DNA of 8,197 nucleotides from Flavobacteriaceae bacterium (lineage in GTDB: Bacteria > Bacteroidota > Bacteroidia > Flavobacteriales > Flavobacteriaceae). The stretch spans positions 1 through 8,197 of the forward strand of contig JABDQK010000080.1 in the NCBI GenBank assembly GCA_013042255.1, in the 5' to 3' direction. A program made the position numbers and the translations under genes. The notes under the pieces are model-generated. The model saw nothing but the letters and a program-made list of their open reading frames with translations, had not been told where the DNA came from and searched no databases. This document shows, piece by piece, positions 5,627 to 8,197 of the stretch (position 1 is the first letter of the stretch; each line of letters begins with the position of its first letter).

Positions 5627-8197
5627 TTATCTGTAGAGCGTAAAATGTCCTACAAATTCTCTGTCATCTCTCTCTCCGTTGAGCTTCACAACATACCAGT
5701 AATCCCCGGTAGGCAGTTCTGATCCTTTGTACATTCCATCCCAACCGGTATGGTCTATCGCCATGACAGTGATCTCCCTACCATAACGGTCAAATATTTT
5801 GATTAGTATCTCAGGGAAGCCTTCCATATTTCGGGGCAACCACAGATCGTTCATTCCGTCCCCGTCAGGGGTAAAGAAGTTGGGAATCTCAATGTCGATA
5901 AATTCCATAAATATCTGAGCTTCCATCTCACATCCAAGGCTGTCCACCACCCTTACGGTATGGGTTGCAGTTTCTGTGATGTAGTAAGTATTGTCTTCAC
6001 CGTTATCATCATCGTTAAAATAGAAAGTATACGGCGGCGATCCTCCTGCTGCAATGGCAGTAATCTCATTGATATTGTTCTGCTCCAGCACAAGGGTCAG
6101 AGGCTCGAAGCTATCGATCTCAAAATCTAGCGTCAGTACACAACCATTGGCGTGTGAAATCGCGATGTAATGCGATCCCGGAGCAATATTGGTAAAGTCG
6201 GGATTCAACTGCATATCCGAAGGATCAGTAGAATCAAGAGCATACATGATGGAACCAAGTACAGATGGATCATCCATGGTAATATTGATATAGTTGTCTG
6301 GAATATTTCCTGTACACTCGTATACGGGCTCAACAATACCATTCAGATTTACTCCCGGCTCTATTTCAACGATTACGTTGGTTTCACAATCCTGAGCATC
6401 CCTGATGAATACTACATAAGTACCTGCGGCCAGGTCTGAGTAAAAGAACTGGTCTTGTACAAAGGCAGAATCCACAGTGGTATTCAATGCAGTTCGGTAA
6501 GGAGCTGTACCTCCCGATACATTAACAGTTATAGTACCATCCTCACTTCCGGCACAGATCTCAGGCTGCGCAGTAGCTGTTGCAGCAACCGGAGCAGGTT
6601 CTGTGATTGTAAACTGGAATGGGATAAAACACCCATTTACATCCTGTGCGATCACATCGTAAACACCAGGAGCAAGTCGGTCGAAATAATTGACTGTATC
6701 AAACTGGTTCAGGTTAGGGGAAATAGCGTATAGAATATTTCCAGTTCCTCCAGATACTTCAACGGTAATTGTTCCATCGGCTTCTCCCGCACAGGTTACG
6801 TTTGTAAATTCCTGGCGATCTACCTGTAATGGAAGAGGATCGGTAATAAGAATCTCATTAGTTACCTCCACACAATCTCCACTGGTTACCCTGATGTAAT
6901 AACTTCCGGCATTTAGACCACTGAAGGTATCGCTGGCCTGAGGTCCCGCTAGTAATACCGACAAGGCTGCATCTGAATACAGTTCATACTGGTAGTTTCC
7001 AAGTCCGCCCGTAGCATCTGCGATAATAGTTGCAGTAGCTTCCCCGGTACAGTTGATCACAGCAGCGCTGAGGTCGAGGTTTATCATAAGCGGCGGCACA
7101 GCATCAATGCTAACCTGGTTACTGATATTCGCCTCACAACCGAAAGAGTCCCTTACATAGTACTGATATACACCAGCTCCAACAGAGAAGGTATGTGTAT
7201 TTCCGCCAGACATGGGCGAGAAGACAACATTGTCAGTACTGTATTGATAAGGTCCTGTTCCTCCGGTAGCAGAAAGGGTGATCTGAGCATTGTTAGTACA
7301 AGTCAGCATAGAGGCCTCAATAAGGCTGCTTTCCACATCAGATGGTTCGCTAATGGTTACCTGCACGGTTTCCACATCGCAATTCCACCCGTCTGATACG
7401 GTAATGCTGTATATACCGGCACCCAGGTTGTCAAACACAGGACTGGTTTGTCCTCCGCTGGTGAAATCGATTACAGTTCCGGTAGGATCGTAATAGTTTA
7501 ATTGATATTGATATACGCCCTGCCCGCCAACAACGTTGATAGCTGTTACGGTAGCATTGGTATCTCCATAACACACCAGGGTGGTTGGAGTTGCAGTAAT
7601 ATCGGCCGTAATTAGGGCTGGCTGAGTAAGGGTTATGGTGTCACTGAGCACACATCCGCCGGCATCTGTAATATCAACGGTAAAGTTTCCTGCTGAAAGT
7701 CCGACAAATGAATAACTGTTCACTCCATTTACGGTGTATACCTGAGCGGTAGTCGCATTAGTCAATACGATGTCATAAGGAGGATATCCCCCCGATGGAT
7801 CAACAAGGATCTCACCCTGATCATTGGTACAGGTTACGTTAGCGACTTCACTAATGGCCGCAGTAAGCGCTGAGCTTGGCGAAACAATAGTAATAATATT
7901 CGAATCCTCTGTACAAAGCGGCAGAGCAGTTTCCGTAATCCTGACAAAGTAATTTCCGGCAGGCAATCCATTGATAGTTGCCGGGTTGGTAGCCGTGTCT
8001 CCGGCACCACTTATTCCCGTGGAAACACCAGCACTGGTGAACACTTCATAATTATATGTTCCGGTATATCCGGATATATTTATCTCGAGCGCTCCATTTG
8101 AGTCACCGTAGCACACTACCGGTGCTGTGGCAGTAGCCGTCACATCGATCAGGTCGTAAGGCAACACTTCGTAAGGGGCGGTGTCAAAATAACAACC
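5627..8197 (-). CDS. Large SprB-repeat adhesin with gliding-motility-type (CHU_C, type B) C-terminal domain, 5' partial
   Basis: The reading frame stays open to the right edge of the window. The first visible codons encode GCYFDTAPYEV, so the GTG at 8167 is internal and the N-terminus is missing. The visible 856 residues comprise nine tandem Ig-like repeats of about 75-90 residues resembling the SprB repeat (about 15-770), then a T9SS type B sorting domain (about 771-856). This domain begins NFFTPDGDGMNDLW and contains IFDRYGREI, GWDGMYKG and LPTGDYWYVV, all classic for the gliding-motility-associated C-terminal domain. Repeats start with patterns such as CYGDSNG or CAGEADGTITV.VSGGT, contain a L.AG.Y.V.I.D segment, and end with GC. 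The protein should be exported by Sec, cross the outer membrane through the T9SS and sit on the cell surface, as an adhesin or gliding/biofilm protein. The exact function and ligand are unknown. The porP/sprF-like gene follows after 21 bases. Confidence 0.92.
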   Translation of the reverse strand, partial: GCYFDTAPYEVLPYDLIDVTATATAPVVCYGDSNGALEINISGYTGTYNYEVFTSAGVSTGISGAGDTATNPATINGLPAGNYFVRITETALPLCTEDSNIITIVSPSSALTAAISEVANVTCTNDQGEILVDPSGGYPPYDIVLTNATTAQVYTVNGVNSYSFVGLSAGNFTVDITDAGGCVLSDTITLTQPALITADITATPTTLVCYGDTNATVTAINVVGGQGVYQYQLNYYDPTGTVIDFTSGGQTSPVFDNLGAGIYSITVSDGWNCDVETVQVTISEPSDVESSLIEASMLTCTNNAQITLSATGGTGPYQYSTDNVVFSPMSGGNTHTFSVGAGVYQYYVRDSFGCEANISNQVSIDAVPPLMINLDLSAAVINCTGEATATIIADATGGLGNYQYELYSDAALSVLLAGPQASDTFSGLNAGSYYIRVTSGDCVEVTNEILITDPLPLQVDRQEFTNVTCAGEADGTITVEVSGGTGNILYAISPNLNQFDTVNYFDRLAPGVYDVIAQDVNGCFIPFQFTITEPAPVAATATAQPEICAGSEDGTITVNVSGGTAPYRTALNTTVDSAFVQDQFFYSDLAAGTYVVFIRDAQDCETNVIVEIEPGVNLNGIVEPVYECTGNIPDNYINITMDDPSVLGSIMYALDSTDPSDMQLNPDFTNIAPGSHYIAISHANGCVLTLDFEIDSFEPLTLVLEQNNINEITAIAAGGSPPYTFYFNDDDNGEDNTYYITETATHTVRVVDSLGCEMEAQIFMEFIDIEIPNFFTPDGDGMNDLWLPRNMEGFPEILIKIFDRYGREITVMAIDHTGWDGMYKGSELPTGDYWYVVKLNGERDDREFVGHFTLYR
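5630..5887 (-). other. T9SS type B C-terminal sorting domain (CHU_C) in the adhesin
   Basis: The last 86 residues hold the domain: FFTPDGDGMNDLW at the start, then the conserved IKIFDRYGREI strand, the GWDG turn, LPTGDYWYVV and a final FVGHFTLYR strand. It has no cysteine, unlike the repeats. In T9SS, type B domains are recognised together with PorP/SprF-like partners, which agrees with the next gene. Confidence 0.93.
5888..8197 (-). repeat. Nine tandem SprB-like protein repeats (plus part of a tenth)
   Basis: Repeat boundaries follow paired cysteines. Counting from the first visible residue, the pairs are 29/95, 123/182, 209/273, 300/354, 383/442, 469/523, 548/604 and 628/686. A last repeat has only C756. 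The cysteine at residue 2 is probably left over from a preceding repeat. Within-pair spacing is 54-66 residues, and 24-29 residues separate one pair from the next. The repeats are divergent: they are recognisable in protein but not as near-identical DNA, so this is an old array. The pairs may form one disulfide per domain after export. Confidence 0.85.

Noticed and set aside
8165..8167. GTG at 8167 as the start of the repeat adhesin
   Set aside because: The same frame continues open to the window edge (GCYFDTAPYE precedes it) and encodes the end of another repeat with a cysteine, and no signal peptide follows the GTG. The true start is outside the window.
5888..8197. CRISPR-like or recent DNA repeats in the large - strand gene
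   Set aside because: The repetition is at protein level only, with divergent codons and varying unit lengths; there are no near-identical short repeats with regular spacers.

Overview
The window looks like a piece of a Flavobacteriia (phylum Bacteroidota) chromosome. Three kinds of evidence support this. It holds a secreted adhesin with SprB-like repeats and a gliding-motility/type IX secretion (T9SS) C-terminal domain, next to a PorP/SprF-family outer-membrane protein. It holds a GIN-domain (DUF2807) exported protein. Its promoters are of the Bacteroidota type: the -7 box TAnnTTTG occurs just upstream of rnr, folB and both tRNA genes, and weakly conserved ribosome binding sites fit the phylum. 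No genus can be named from this window.

Layout, left half (+ strand): 1-322 is a gene-free, very AT-rich stretch. It ends in the promoter of rnr (323-2506, complete RNase R). Next come a DUF2807/GIN-domain exported protein (2560-3240) and a LysE/RhtB-type six-helix exporter (3251-3928). The last two are only 10 bases apart and probably co-transcribed. A hairpin with T-runs on both sides (3927-3960) ends this block and also serves the opposing tRNA gene.

Right half (- strand, read from right to left): a large partial adhesin gene (5627-8197, 5' end beyond the window) is followed after 21 bases by a porP/sprF-like gene (4661-5605). Then come folB (4261-4617, dihydroneopterin aldolase), a second unusual tRNA-Cys-like gene (4130-4201) and a normal tRNA-Cys(GCA) (3962-4032). 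The adhesin and the PorP-like protein form the usual two-gene unit of T9SS type B secretion: a cargo with a CHU_C-type C-terminal domain and a partner barrel. folB and the tRNAs appear to carry promoters of their own.

The most unusual item is the second tRNA-Cys-like gene. It keeps anticodon GCA, U73, a complete cloverleaf and compensatory base pairs relative to its neighbour, so it does not look like a decayed copy. However, its anticodon loop has C33 instead of the near-universal U33 and an extra possible G32-C38 pair. The rest of the window is well-recognised flavobacterial gene content; no clearly new multi-gene system is visible.
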